30,116 nucleotides of DNA, taken from assembly GCA_964492245.1 (NCBI GenBank), contig CAZBJJ010000024.1:1-30116 (forward strand), in the 5' to 3' direction. The stretch is from CAZBJJ01 sp964492245. Lineage in GTDB: Bacteria; Spirochaetota; Spirochaetia; Treponematales; Breznakiellaceae. Below the pieces are notes generated by a model that worked only from the letters and a program-made list of their open reading frames with translations, was not told the origin of the DNA and did not search any database. Positions 7,845 to 16,278 of the stretch are shown here, one piece after another; the first letter of the stretch is position 1, and each line of letters begins with the position of its first letter. The position numbers and the translations under genes were made by a program.

Positions 7845-9005
7845 ATGTCTGATACAAAGCAAAAATACGTATTGGGGCCGAATCCACATTTTAATACGCC
7901 GTTCTCCTCCCCTATCATTATGTACCTGGTTCTTATTGCCTTAACGCCCTTGGCTGCCTATGGCATCTATGTGCATGGCCTTTCGGCCCTGTGGACTGTT
8001 TTGGTTGGCGTGGCAAGTGCCGTTGCTGGCGAATCCTTGTTTCGTCTGTTGCTTAAACGGGATGTCCGCGCAATGGATGGCAGTGCAGCCATTACCGGCC
8101 TGCTTTTGGCGCTCAGCCTTCCGCCACAGGTACCACTTTGGATGACAGCCCTCGGTACCCTCTTTGCCGTGGTGGTTGCCAAGGAATTCTTTGGAGGGCT
8201 GGGGGCAAATATATTTAATCCGGCCCTCGTAGGGCGAGCCTTTTTAGTGATGAGCTTTCCAGCCGAGCTCACCCATTTTGATATGCCCCGCCTTGCTGTT
8301 GCCGGCGGCACCGTAGCTGTAAGCGCCGCCACCGAGGCTGTAAGCGCCGCCACCGAGGCTGTAAGCGCCGCCACCGAAGTCGTAAGCGCCGCCACCGAGG
8401 TCGTAAGCGCCGCCAGCGAAACAGTCTTTGTCGACGCGCTTTCCACCGTAACCCCGCTTAACTTCTTAAAAGCCGGGGGCAACCTAAAAGGCCTGGGCGA
8501 ACAATTTGCCTACTGGAGCCTTGCCCGGGGAGATTCCTATAAGGATGTCTTAAAAACCCTCTTTATAGGTAACCATGGCGGCAGCATTGGCGAATCCTCA
8601 ATATTATTCATCCTAACTGGCGCCCTCTTCCTCTTAGCCCTGCGCGTTATCGACTGGCGAGCCCCCCTTGCCATGATAGTAACCGGAGTCCTCGGCAGCC
8701 TTATATTGGGCTACGACGCCCTGTTTACCCTGTTTTCCGGCGCCTTCCTCTTTGCCAGCTTCTTTATGGTGACCGACTATGTAACCAGTCCTCTTACCCA
8801 CATTGGGCGCTATATCTTTGGAGCCGGCGTGGCCACTATCATCCTATTGATACGAAAATGGGGCGGTTATCCCGAGGGCGTTACCTACGCAATCCTCATT
8901 ATGAATGCCCTTGTCCCCTTTCTGGACCGACTGTTAACCAGGCGTTTTGGCATTGCCCCAAGGGGCCTTATAAAAACTTCCGGTAAGCAAGGAGGCAACC
9001 TATGA
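7845..9005 (+). CDS. rnfD: Rnf complex subunit D, with internal repeat
   Basis: The 386-residue integral membrane subunit carries covalently bound FMN. The N-terminal half has several hydrophobic segments, including the AMDGSAAITGLLLALSLPP region; the attachment site is the VDALSTVTPL motif, with T203 the likely flavinylated threonine. More membrane helices follow, including FFMVTDYVTSPLT. The protein is longer than usual because 35 residues (158-192) are five copies of AVSAATE/VVSAATE, encoded by a 21-bp tandem repeat, placed just before the FMN site in what should be an extracytoplasmic loop. An AAAGGAAAT site overlaps the end of rnfC, and the stop overlaps the rnfG ATG by four bases. Confidence 0.94.
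   Translation: MSDTKQKYVLGPNPHFNTPFSSPIIMYLVLIALTPLAAYGIYVHGLSALWTVLVGVASAVAGESLFRLLLKRDVRAMDGSAAITGLLLALSLPPQVPLWMTALGTLFAVVVAKEFFGGLGANIFNPALVGRAFLVMSFPAELTHFDMPRLAVAGGTVAVSAATEAVSAATEAVSAATEVVSAATEVVSAASETVFVDALSTVTPLNFLKAGGNLKGLGEQFAYWSLARGDSYKDVLKTLFIGNHGGSIGESSILFILTGALFLLALRVIDWRAPLAMIVTGVLGSLILGYDALFTLFSGAFLFASFFMVTDYVTSPLTHIGRYIFGAGVATIILLIRKWGGYPEGVTYAILIMNALVPFLDRLLTRRFGIAPRGLIKTSGKQGGNL
8316..8420 (+). repeat. 21-bp in-frame tandem repeat in rnfD
   Basis: Five consecutive 21-bp units begin at 8316, 8337, 8358, 8379 and 8400. The core GTAAGCGCCGCCACCGA is invariant in the first four units; the first codon changes from GCT to GTC in units 4 and 5, and unit 5 has AGC for ACC. Each unit encodes seven residues, so gain or loss keeps the frame. 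Confidence 0.97.
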
Positions 9006-9598
9006 TTCGGGGCATGCTCAAATTAGGGGGCATCCTAGCCCTATACACCTCGGTGGCCTGTGTGGGACTTGCCTTTGTCTACCAGGGCACCAGAACCCTT
9101 ATAATTGCCAACGAAAACAAGGCCCTCGAAGAGGCGCTTTTCGAAATATTTCCCGCAGCCGACTCCTTCGAAGTCCTCGAAACAATTCCCCAAAGTAGCG
9201 ATGCCAGCGTAAGCTTCGACAGTGCCTGGCAGCTGCTGTCCAAGGGGCAAGTTCAGGGCATTGCCATCCGCACCCTAACCGAAAGCTATGGCGGCACCCT
9301 TACCAGCTTGGTGGGTGTGGGAACAGATAAAAACATAAATGCTGTGCGCATTCTCTCGAACAGCGACACCCCTGGCCTGGGTGCAAATGCCGCCTCCCCC
9401 ACCTACTATGTGGACAAGGCCAGCAAGACAACCTTTTTCGACCAGTTCGCCGACAAACCCAGCAACAGCCCCTTTGCCCTAGGCGACGACGTCGTAGCAA
9501 TAAGTGCCTCGACAATTACCAGCAATGCCGTTACAAAGTCGGTACGGGCGGCCGCCACTGCAGCAAGCAACTGGCTTTCCAAAGGAGTACAAAATTGA
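9002..9598 (+). CDS. rnfG: Rnf complex subunit G (FMN-binding)
   Basis: The 198-residue protein has one N-terminal membrane anchor (about residues 8-28) and an extracytoplasmic FMN-binding domain. The covalent FMN motif is ISASTITSNAVT, where T171 takes the place of the threonine in the usual SGAT. A DTPGLGANA segment precedes it, as in homologues. It passes electrons between the flavin sites of the complex. The ATG overlaps the rnfD stop (ATGA), so translation is coupled. No ApbE flavin transferase gene is in the window, so flavinylation must rely on one elsewhere. Confidence 0.94.
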   Translation: MIRGMLKLGGILALYTSVACVGLAFVYQGTRTLIIANENKALEEALFEIFPAADSFEVLETIPQSSDASVSFDSAWQLLSKGQVQGIAIRTLTESYGGTLTSLVGVGTDKNINAVRILSNSDTPGLGANAASPTYYVDKASKTTFFDQFADKPSNSPFALGDDVVAISASTITSNAVTKSVRAAATAASNWLSKGVQN

Positions 9599-10215
9599 TG
9601 AAAAAACTCTGGCGCCTTTTTACCAATGGCATAGTGCGAGAAAACCCCCTGCTCATGCTCATGATTGGCCTATGTTCGGCCCTGGCAGTGACCAGCGCCG
9701 CCATCAACGGCCTGGGCATGGGCCTTTCCATGACCTTCGTCCTTTTAATGAGCGAGCTCATTATCAGTATTTTTAGAAAACTCATCCCCGATTCGGTACG
9801 CATTCCCATTTTTATTATCGTCGTAGCCGCCTTTACGACGGTTATCGACCTGGCACTAAAAGCCTGGTTCCCCGAGCTCTCCAAGGCCCTGGGCGTGTTT
9901 ATACCCCTTATCGTGGTAAACTGCATTATAATGGGCCGCGTAGAAGGTTTTGCCTACAAAAGGCCCGTTATCGAAGTGATCCCCGATGCCCTGGGCATGG
10001 GCTTGGGCTATACCTGGGTACTTACCGGCATTGCCATTGTGCGCGAAATCCTGGGCAACGGCAGCGTCTTTGGCCGACAAATTATGCCCGATTCCTATAA
10101 GCCCATCCTCTTTTTCGTACTTTCGCCCGGGGGCTTTTTCGTATTTGCCCTTTTTATCTCTCTGAATATTTTTATAAAATCCAAGCTTAAACCCCTTGCG
10201 GAGGATGCACAATGA
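9598..10215 (+). CDS. rnfE: Rnf complex subunit E
   Basis: This is an integral membrane subunit of about 205 residues with six hydrophobic segments, homologous to RnfA and NqrD. It shows NPLLMLMIGLCSALAVT near the N terminus and a conserved VNCIIMGR segment with a cysteine that, in the family, helps hold an intramembrane iron-sulfur site with RnfA. The ATG at 9598 overlaps the rnfG stop by one base. A TTG at 9595 lies at better spacing from the AAAGGAG site (9581-9587) and is an alternative start adding one residue. The stop overlaps the rnfA start by four bases. Confidence 0.94.
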   Translation: MKKLWRLFTNGIVRENPLLMLMIGLCSALAVTSAAINGLGMGLSMTFVLLMSELIISIFRKLIPDSVRIPIFIIVVAAFTTVIDLALKAWFPELSKALGVFIPLIVVNCIIMGRVEGFAYKRPVIEVIPDALGMGLGYTWVLTGIAIVREILGNGSVFGRQIMPDSYKPILFFVLSPGGFFVFALFISLNIFIKSKLKPLAEDAQ

Positions 10216-10787
10216 GCCTTTTTAGCATATTTTTCGCCGCCGTTCTGGGCAACAATGTCGTCCTTATGCGGTTTTTGGCCCTCTGTCCCTTTATTGGCAT
10301 GAGCCAGGACGAGGACAAGGCCCTGGGCATGGGGCTGGCGGTTACCTTTGTCACCGTACTGGCAACAGCAGTTACCTGGCCGCTATACCACTATCTTCTG
10401 GCCCCCTTTGGCCTTGAATTTCTCCAGATATTGGCATTCATATTGATAATTGCCGCCCTCGTACAGCTTGTAGAATTTTATCTGAAAAAAGCTGCCCCCG
10501 GCCTTTACGCCTCGATGGGTATATATTTGGCACTTATCACCACCAACTGCGCCATTTTAGCGGTAACCTTCGACAACATAAGCGCCGACTACAGCCTTAT
10601 CGAGGCCCTTGTCTATGCCCTTGGCGTGGCAATTGGCTTTTTAATCGCCCTCTTACTTATGGCTGGCATTCGCCGACAGATTCGCACAAGCCCCGTTCCC
10701 GGCTTTCTAAAGGGCTCCCCGGTACTTTTTATTGTTGCCGCCCTGCTTTCCATGGCCTTTTCGGGCTTTGCCGGTTTAGGAAACTAG
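10212..10787 (+). CDS. rnfA: Rnf complex subunit A
   Basis: The 191-residue membrane subunit pairs with RnfE. Visible family features are the N-terminal LGNNVVLMRFLALCPFIGMS stretch and the TTNCAILAV segment, each with the conserved cysteine that in this family ligates an intramembrane iron-sulfur cluster. About six hydrophobic helices are evident. The start overlaps the rnfE stop (ATGA). The GAGGA sequence just upstream serves as ribosome site. Confidence 0.95.
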   Translation: MSLFSIFFAAVLGNNVVLMRFLALCPFIGMSQDEDKALGMGLAVTFVTVLATAVTWPLYHYLLAPFGLEFLQILAFILIIAALVQLVEFYLKKAAPGLYASMGIYLALITTNCAILAVTFDNISADYSLIEALVYALGVAIGFLIALLLMAGIRRQIRTSPVPGFLKGSPVLFIVAALLSMAFSGFAGLGN

Positions 10788-10797
10788 GAGATTATCA

Positions 10798-11607
10798 ATG
10801 AATATCATCTTGCTTACCCTTATCTTTGCCGCAGTGCTCGCCTTTGTGCTGGGGCTTGCGCTTGGTTTTTTTAAGGATTTTTTTCGGGTCGAACGGGACA
10901 TCAAAATTGATGAGGTCCGCGCGGCCCTCCCCGGTGCCAACTGTGGCGCCTGTGGTTTTCCCGGCTGTGATGGCTATGCCGAGGCGGTGGCGGCGGGCCA
11001 AACCACGGTTACCCGCTGTACAGTTGGGGGCAAGGCGGTAGCCGAACTCCTTGCAAAAATCATGGGCGTAGATGCCAAGGCCGAAACAGTTGTGGCGGTT
11101 CTCGCCTGCCAGGGCAGTATAGATCGTGCTCCCTCTAAGGGTCAGTATCAGGGGGCTCTATCCTGTCGAGCAGCTAAAATCGCCACCGGTAGCACCAAAC
11201 TCTGCGCCTGGGGCTGTCTTGGTTTTGGCGACTGTACCCTTGTCTGCCAATTCGATGCCCTGCACATGGGCGATGACGGCCTGCCCCATGTAAATTATGA
11301 AAAATGCACCGGCTGTGGCCTCTGTATTGCCGAATGCCCCCAAATGCTTTTGCGCCGGGTGCCCAAAGACCGCAAGGGCGCCATTGTGCTCTGCACCAAC
11401 CGCAACACTATTAAGGCCCAAATTCGAAAGACCTGTAGCGTCGCCTGTATTAAGTGCGAAATCTGCGTTAAAAACTGCCCAGAACAGTGCATCCATATGG
11501 AAAACGGCATCCCCATTGTCGATTATACCAAATGCACCAGCTGTGGCATCTGTGTGGCAAAATGCCCCACAAAGTCCTTTAAGCTCCTGGAGGCAGATGT
11601 GTTTTAA
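10798..11607 (+). CDS. rnfB: Rnf complex subunit B (multi-cluster ferredoxin)
   Basis: The 269-residue subunit takes electrons from reduced ferredoxin. It has one N-terminal membrane helix (residues 1-25), then the NCGACGFPGCDGYAEAV motif for a 4Fe-4S cluster with a further cysteine about 20 residues on. The rest is ferredoxin-like with many cysteines: CAWGCLGFGDCTLVC, CTGCGLCIAECP, CIKCEICVKNCP and CTSCGICVAKCP. This is the extended type seen in anaerobes. TAGGAG lies seven bases before the ATG. It ends the rnf operon; no clear terminator follows. Confidence 0.95.
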   Translation: MNIILLTLIFAAVLAFVLGLALGFFKDFFRVERDIKIDEVRAALPGANCGACGFPGCDGYAEAVAAGQTTVTRCTVGGKAVAELLAKIMGVDAKAETVVAVLACQGSIDRAPSKGQYQGALSCRAAKIATGSTKLCAWGCLGFGDCTLVCQFDALHMGDDGLPHVNYEKCTGCGLCIAECPQMLLRRVPKDRKGAIVLCTNRNTIKAQIRKTCSVACIKCEICVKNCPEQCIHMENGIPIVDYTKCTSCGICVAKCPTKSFKLLEADVF

Positions 11608-11673
11608 TAGGGGCCTCATGAAGACTACAAAAATGTCCTCTTTGTACTCTGCAATTTTAAAGCCTGCTCCCTA

Positions 11674-11702
11674 TTGGCAAGCTAGTATTTCATTCTTATA
11701 CT
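11674..11702 (+). promoter_or_regulatory. Strong promoter upstream of uxuA
   Basis: TTGGCA (11674-11679), a 17-base spacer and TATACT (11697-11702) match the sigma-70 consensus at five of six bases each. The predicted leader of about 34 bases carries the AAGGGG ribosome site (11731-11736). It separates the uxuAB unit from the rnf operon. The rest of the 11608-11742 gap shows nothing coding. Confidence 0.65.
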
Positions 11703-11742
11703 TGTTAACTGAACTCTTAGCAATTTTATGAAGGGGCAATTA

Positions 11743-12816
11743 ATGAAAATGACTTTCCGCTGGTTTGGCACCGGCTACGATACGATTAAATTGAATTATA
11801 TCCGCCAAATACCCGGGCTGACCGGTGTTATAACCACGCTCTACGACAAACAGGCCGGAGAAAAGTGGGAACGCGAGCGCATAGTGGCGCTAAAAAATGA
11901 TGTGGCAAAACACAATCTGGAAATATCCGGCATTGAAAGCGTAAATATACACGACGATATCAAAACCGGCGCCGAGCGACGCGATGAATATATCGATACC
12001 TATATACAGACCTTGGATATGCTGGGACAGGAAGGCATAGACCTTGTTTGCTACAATTTTATGCCCGTCTTCGATTGGACACGCTCCGAACTGGCGAAAT
12101 TGCGACCAGATGGCTCCACGGTATTGGCCTACGACCAGAGCAAGATTGATAAAATTGACCCAGAACATCTTTTTGAACACATGGACAGCAAATCCGGTGG
12201 CTTTATGCTCCCAGGCTGGGAACCAGAGCGAATGGCAAAAATTAAAGAACTTTTTGAACGCTACAAAGAGGTGGACGATAAAAAACTCTTCGATAACCTT
12301 GTCTATTTTTTAAAGGCAATTATGCCCACCTGCGAAAAATATAATATTAAGATGGCAATTCACCCCGACGACCCCGCCTGGCCCGTCTTTGGACTGCCGC
12401 GAATTATTACCAACGAAGAGGGAATTATGGCCATGCTCAAGGCCGTCGACAAGCCCTGCAATGGCATTACCCTATGTACCGGCTCCTTGGGCACCAACCC
12501 GCAGAACGACCTCGTAAAGACCATACATGCCCTTAAAGGGCGCATACACTTTGCGCATATTCGAAACCTGCGCCACGATGCCCCGGGCGTATTCGAAGAG
12601 GCCGCCCATCTTTCCGGCGATGGCTCGATGGATATGTTTGCCATAGTAAAGGCCTTTTGGGATACCGGTTTTGATGGCGCAATACGCCCCGACCACGGGC
12701 GGGCAATTTGGGACGAGGTGGCCATGCCCGGCTATGGGCTGTACGATCGCGCCCTGGGAATTGCCTATTTAAATGGACTTTGGGAAGCCTGCTCAAAGAC
12801 CTGGCCCCGCAACTAA
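11743..12816 (+). CDS. uxuA: Mannonate dehydratase
   Basis: The 357-residue enzyme dehydrates D-mannonate to 2-keto-3-deoxygluconate in glucuronate breakdown. The TIM-barrel metal-site segments are visible: HPDDP near residue 233, LCTGS near 262, HIRN near 288 and RPDHG near 325. An in-frame ATG at 11728 exists, but the AAGGGG ribosome site begins just after it, so the start at 11743 is preferred; length then fits the family. The gene is followed after 12 bases by uxuB, giving a two-step uronate module. Uronates would come from plant pectin or xylan side chains, consistent with the cellobiose phosphorylase in the same window. Confidence 0.94.
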   Translation: MKMTFRWFGTGYDTIKLNYIRQIPGLTGVITTLYDKQAGEKWERERIVALKNDVAKHNLEISGIESVNIHDDIKTGAERRDEYIDTYIQTLDMLGQEGIDLVCYNFMPVFDWTRSELAKLRPDGSTVLAYDQSKIDKIDPEHLFEHMDSKSGGFMLPGWEPERMAKIKELFERYKEVDDKKLFDNLVYFLKAIMPTCEKYNIKMAIHPDDPAWPVFGLPRIITNEEGIMAMLKAVDKPCNGITLCTGSLGTNPQNDLVKTIHALKGRIHFAHIRNLRHDAPGVFEEAAHLSGDGSMDMFAIVKAFWDTGFDGAIRPDHGRAIWDEVAMPGYGLYDRALGIAYLNGLWEACSKTWPRN

Positions 12817-12828
12817 AAGGGAAAAGCT

Positions 12829-14469
12829 ATGACGCTCTATTTAGATAATCGATTTAAGGCTGAAGACTGGGAAAAAGCAGGCTACCAACTGCCCAGCTCA
12901 CCGGCTATTGATAATGTGAAAAAGAAAATTCTAGCGCCTGTCTGGATACATTTTGGGGCGGGAAATATTTTTAGGGCCTTTCCGGCAGCGGTGTATCAAG
13001 ACCTTTTAGACACTGGTTTGGCAAAAACGGGCATCGTTGTAGCCGAGGGCTTTGACCACGAGATAATCGAAAAGGCATTTCGCCCCTGGGAAAACCGCAG
13101 CATATTGGTAAGCCTTAAATCCGATGGCAGCATAGATAAACGCATTATCGCCTCGATAGGCGAAAGCCTTATGTTAAAGGGCATTGGAGGGGCGGAACAG
13201 GGAGCCGATGGGCAGCGACTACAGGAAATATTTACCGCAGCCAGCCTGCAGATAATCAGTTTTACCATTACCGAAAAGGGCTATTCCCTTAGGACAAATA
13301 ATGGCGCCTTCCTTGAACAGGTGCAGTCAGATATGGACAGCGGCCCGCATAAGACTGATAGCCTGATGGGTAGCATTACCGCCCTTTTGTACCAGCGTTT
13401 TGTGGCCAAGGCAGGGCCGGTAGCCATGTTGAGTATGGACAACTGCTCACACAATGGCGAAGTGCTGCAAAAGGCGATATTGGAAATAGCCGGGGCCTGG
13501 CAAACTAAGGGCCTGGTGGAAGAGTCTTTTATCAATTGGCTTAAAAATCCACAGGAAGTCTCCTTTCCTTGGACAATGATAGATAAAATAACCCCCCGCC
13601 CCGATGAGTCGGTCCAGAAAATCCTAGAAAAAGATGGCTTTGTCGACAGCCAGATAATTGTAACCGCCCGAAGCACATGGACCTCGGCCTTTGTCAATGC
13701 CGAAGAGGCCCAATACCTCGTAATTGAAGACAGCTTTCCCAATGGACGACCAGCCCTGGAAAAAGCGGGCATCCTCTTTACCGACCGCCAGACCGTGGAC
13801 AAGGTGGAGCGCATGAAGGTTACCACCTGCCTAAATCCCCTGCACACCGCCTTGGCGGTCTTTGGCTGCCTGTTAGGCTATACCGCCATCAACCGCGAAA
13901 TGAAAGACCCCGATCTTTTGGCCCTTATTCGCCACATTGGCTATAGCGAAGGCCTACCCGTCGTGGTGAGCCAAAATATTTTGGACCCCAAGGAATTTAT
14001 AGATGATGTCCTTAACAGACGGCTACCCAACCCCTTTTTACCCGACAGCCCCCAGAGGATTGCCAGCGATACCTCGCAGAAAATACCCATTCGCTTTGGC
14101 CAGACAATTATAGCCTGGTATAAAAAACAGGGGACAGCCGAAAACCTACAGGCAATCCCCCTTAGCCTAGCAGGCTGGCTGCGCTACCTCTGTGCCAAGG
14201 ACGACAAGCTGGCAGAAATGCCGCTGAGCCCCGATCCTCTTTTACACACACTCACCCCCATTTTTGCTCAAATAAACTTGGATGGCAAACTCAGCCCACA
14301 GGAGGCGGCAAATATATTGCAACCAGTTCTCTCGCGGACCGATCTCTTTGGTATGAATTTATATGAGGCGGGCATTGGCAAAAAAGTGGAATCTTACTTT
14401 GTAGAACTCTGTGCCGGCCCCGGTGCGGTGCGAAGGACACTTTCTCGCTTTGCGAGTCTGGTGAATTAG
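12829..14469 (+). CDS. uxuB: Fructuronate reductase / mannitol dehydrogenase family
   Basis: The 546-residue protein belongs to the long-chain polyol dehydrogenase family. An N-terminal Rossmann nucleotide-binding segment reads IHFGAGNIFRAF, and the catalytic signature KVTTCLNPLHTAL near residue 330 supplies the lysine, asparagine and histidine. Next to uxuA the most likely reaction is reduction of D-fructuronate to D-mannonate with NADH. It is longer than E. coli UxuB (about 486), as are relatives in anaerobes. AAGGGAAAA lies upstream of the ATG. Mannitol or tagaturonate dehydrogenase activity remains possible. Confidence 0.88.
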   Translation: MTLYLDNRFKAEDWEKAGYQLPSSPAIDNVKKKILAPVWIHFGAGNIFRAFPAAVYQDLLDTGLAKTGIVVAEGFDHEIIEKAFRPWENRSILVSLKSDGSIDKRIIASIGESLMLKGIGGAEQGADGQRLQEIFTAASLQIISFTITEKGYSLRTNNGAFLEQVQSDMDSGPHKTDSLMGSITALLYQRFVAKAGPVAMLSMDNCSHNGEVLQKAILEIAGAWQTKGLVEESFINWLKNPQEVSFPWTMIDKITPRPDESVQKILEKDGFVDSQIIVTARSTWTSAFVNAEEAQYLVIEDSFPNGRPALEKAGILFTDRQTVDKVERMKVTTCLNPLHTALAVFGCLLGYTAINREMKDPDLLALIRHIGYSEGLPVVVSQNILDPKEFIDDVLNRRLPNPFLPDSPQRIASDTSQKIPIRFGQTIIAWYKKQGTAENLQAIPLSLAGWLRYLCAKDDKLAEMPLSPDPLLHTLTPIFAQINLDGKLSPQEAANILQPVLSRTDLFGMNLYEAGIGKKVESYFVELCAGPGAVRRTLSRFASLVN

Positions 14470-14484
14470 TACATGGAGCTTCCC

Positions 14485-16215
14485 GTGAAGAGCAAAAGAA
14501 AAAAAAGAAAGGGGAAAATAGAGCGAACGGTTCGCATAATTGTAACTGCCCTTACCATAAGCCTTCTGTTTTCCTCTTTTTTGCTTATTCGCCACTATGG
14601 CAAAACCTGGCACAACACGTATAAACTCCATGCCTCTCAACATGGGCTAGAACCCCTATTAAATGCCAGCATGGATTTTATGTACGTACGGGGTTGGTTG
14701 CAGGTTGCCCTTCTTAGAGATAGAGTTATTACAAACAATGAAAAAATGTTTATTCAAAGGCAGTCCGAAAAATTCGAGCAGGAATTTTTAAAAGGGATTG
14801 ATAGTTTACAGCAGCATAGCCCCAAATTGGCAGAAGATCTGACCAAAAGATTTGAAAGCATTCGCTGGCAACAGGACATTGCCGAAAGCCAGACCGCCCT
14901 AGCCAGGGACCAGCGGGACAGCGAGTTTTTACAAACCTGGTTTAACGAGGCCTCGAGCTTTGTCAGCTACATCACCTCCCAATTAAGTCTTAAGGTCTTA
15001 GACCAGGCCAACAACGGCTCTGCGTTTATTTTAGGCCGGCTCATGCTTTTGGCCACCGATTACCGCAATTATTTTGGCAGCGAATGGGCTATAGTAACCA
15101 GCATGGCTGCAAGAGGTGGCAACATTGAAGACTTTGAGAAAGATTTAATAATACAACTAAATGCCCTGCAAAACGCAACTTGGCAGACAATGCAAAATTA
15201 TACCCGGGCAACAAAAAACCCGGCCACTGTCGAGAGCCTTAAAATAGTGGAGAAACATTGTTATGGCGATTATCGAGATTATTTTAATTCGGCAAAAAGT
15301 CTTCTTTTTAAAGGCATGTCAGAGTCGATATCCGTAGACGAGCTCTCTCTCAGTTCCCTACAGGCCCTAGATAGCCTTCAAACATTTATAGAAACGGTCT
15401 ACAACGAATATATCGAATATATAAGACATGAATATAAAACCGCTTCCAGTGGGCTTGTTTTTGCGATTCTTATTTTTGTATGGGCAATGGTGAGCATCGT
15501 CATCTCTACCCTGCTTCTGCGGGACCTGGTCTTTCAGCCTTTGGCCCTCGTACTTCGCCGGCTCACCGAAGCAAGTGGAGAAGAGGAAAACCCCGAACAC
15601 GGCCTTCCCGAAAACTACGACGAAATGGCCGTCCTGGTAAAGGCGGCAGAAAAACTTATACGTGTAAACCTGGCAGAGCAAATATTGAATGAGCGCATCC
15701 AAAAACTGGCCGACACCGACACGCTTACCAACCTTTTAAACCGACGGGCATTTATGCGCGAGGTGGGTGAAATTTGCAAAGGCCTGTCCGAGGCAGAAAA
15801 AGGCTATGCCATCGCCATATTGGATTTAGACCATTTTAAAAAGGTCAACGATAAATACGGCCATGCAGCGGGCGACGAAACCCTGCGGCGCTTTGCAACA
15901 GTCCTAAAGGCATCTTTGCGCCATTCAGACCGCTGTTCCCGGCACGGCGGCGAAGAGTTCGCCTGCTTTTTACCAGGTGCCAATGCAGATTTAGCCCGCC
16001 TTGTCTGTGAGCGAATTCGCCTGGCCGTGGAAAGGATGATAGTGGTGTATAAAGAGACAAGCATTCCAATAACAGTGAGCATTGGCGTCTGTGTTGTTCC
16101 GGTAAACAGCCCTACGGGCCTAGAAGAGGCTCTTCAACTTGCCGACCGGGCGCTGTACGAGGCAAAAGATGCCGGGCGAAATACTGTTATTCTAAAAGAA
16201 TGCGATAATGCTTAA
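14485..16215 (+). CDS. Membrane diguanylate cyclase (GGDEF)
   Basis: The protein of about 576 residues has a basic N terminus, a membrane helix at about 18-36, a helical extracytoplasmic sensor region to about 320, a second helix at about 322-345, a HAMP-like linker and a C-terminal GGDEF domain. The active-site motif is GGEEF (488-492), and an intact product-inhibition I-site, R479-x-x-D482, lies five residues before it. It should therefore make cyclic di-GMP and be feedback inhibited. The sensor is not a recognised Cache or PAS domain by eye. GTG at 14485 is chosen because GGAG (14475-14478) sits six bases upstream; ATG at 14473 would add four residues. It follows uxuB by 15 bases and may be cotranscribed with it. 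Confidence 0.9.
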   Translation: MKSKRKKRKGKIERTVRIIVTALTISLLFSSFLLIRHYGKTWHNTYKLHASQHGLEPLLNASMDFMYVRGWLQVALLRDRVITNNEKMFIQRQSEKFEQEFLKGIDSLQQHSPKLAEDLTKRFESIRWQQDIAESQTALARDQRDSEFLQTWFNEASSFVSYITSQLSLKVLDQANNGSAFILGRLMLLATDYRNYFGSEWAIVTSMAARGGNIEDFEKDLIIQLNALQNATWQTMQNYTRATKNPATVESLKIVEKHCYGDYRDYFNSAKSLLFKGMSESISVDELSLSSLQALDSLQTFIETVYNEYIEYIRHEYKTASSGLVFAILIFVWAMVSIVISTLLLRDLVFQPLALVLRRLTEASGEEENPEHGLPENYDEMAVLVKAAEKLIRVNLAEQILNERIQKLADTDTLTNLLNRRAFMREVGEICKGLSEAEKGYAIAILDLDHFKKVNDKYGHAAGDETLRRFATVLKASLRHSDRCSRHGGEEFACFLPGANADLARLVCERIRLAVERMIVVYKETSIPITVSIGVCVVPVNSPTGLEEALQLADRALYEAKDAGRNTVILKECDNA

Positions 16216-16236
16216 CCGGTTTCCCGAATCTTTCAC

Positions 16237-16268
16237 CTGGGTCGCCCTTAAATTTCGGGGCAGCCCAG
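16237..16268. terminator. Imperfect hairpin between convergent genes
   Basis: CTGGG (16237-16241) pairs with CCCAG (16264-16268), and an inner GCCC/GGGC pair extends it. It sits in the 63-bp gap between the rightward diguanylate cyclase and the leftward response regulator, where a bidirectional terminator is expected. There is no U-run, so the call is weak. Confidence 0.35.
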
Positions 16269-16278
16269 CTAAAAGGCC

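Noticed and set aside
7967..8482. Leftward open frame of 171 codons with alanine/threonine/serine repeats
   Set aside because: It is the antisense shadow of rnfD and its repeats merely mirror the 21-bp units.
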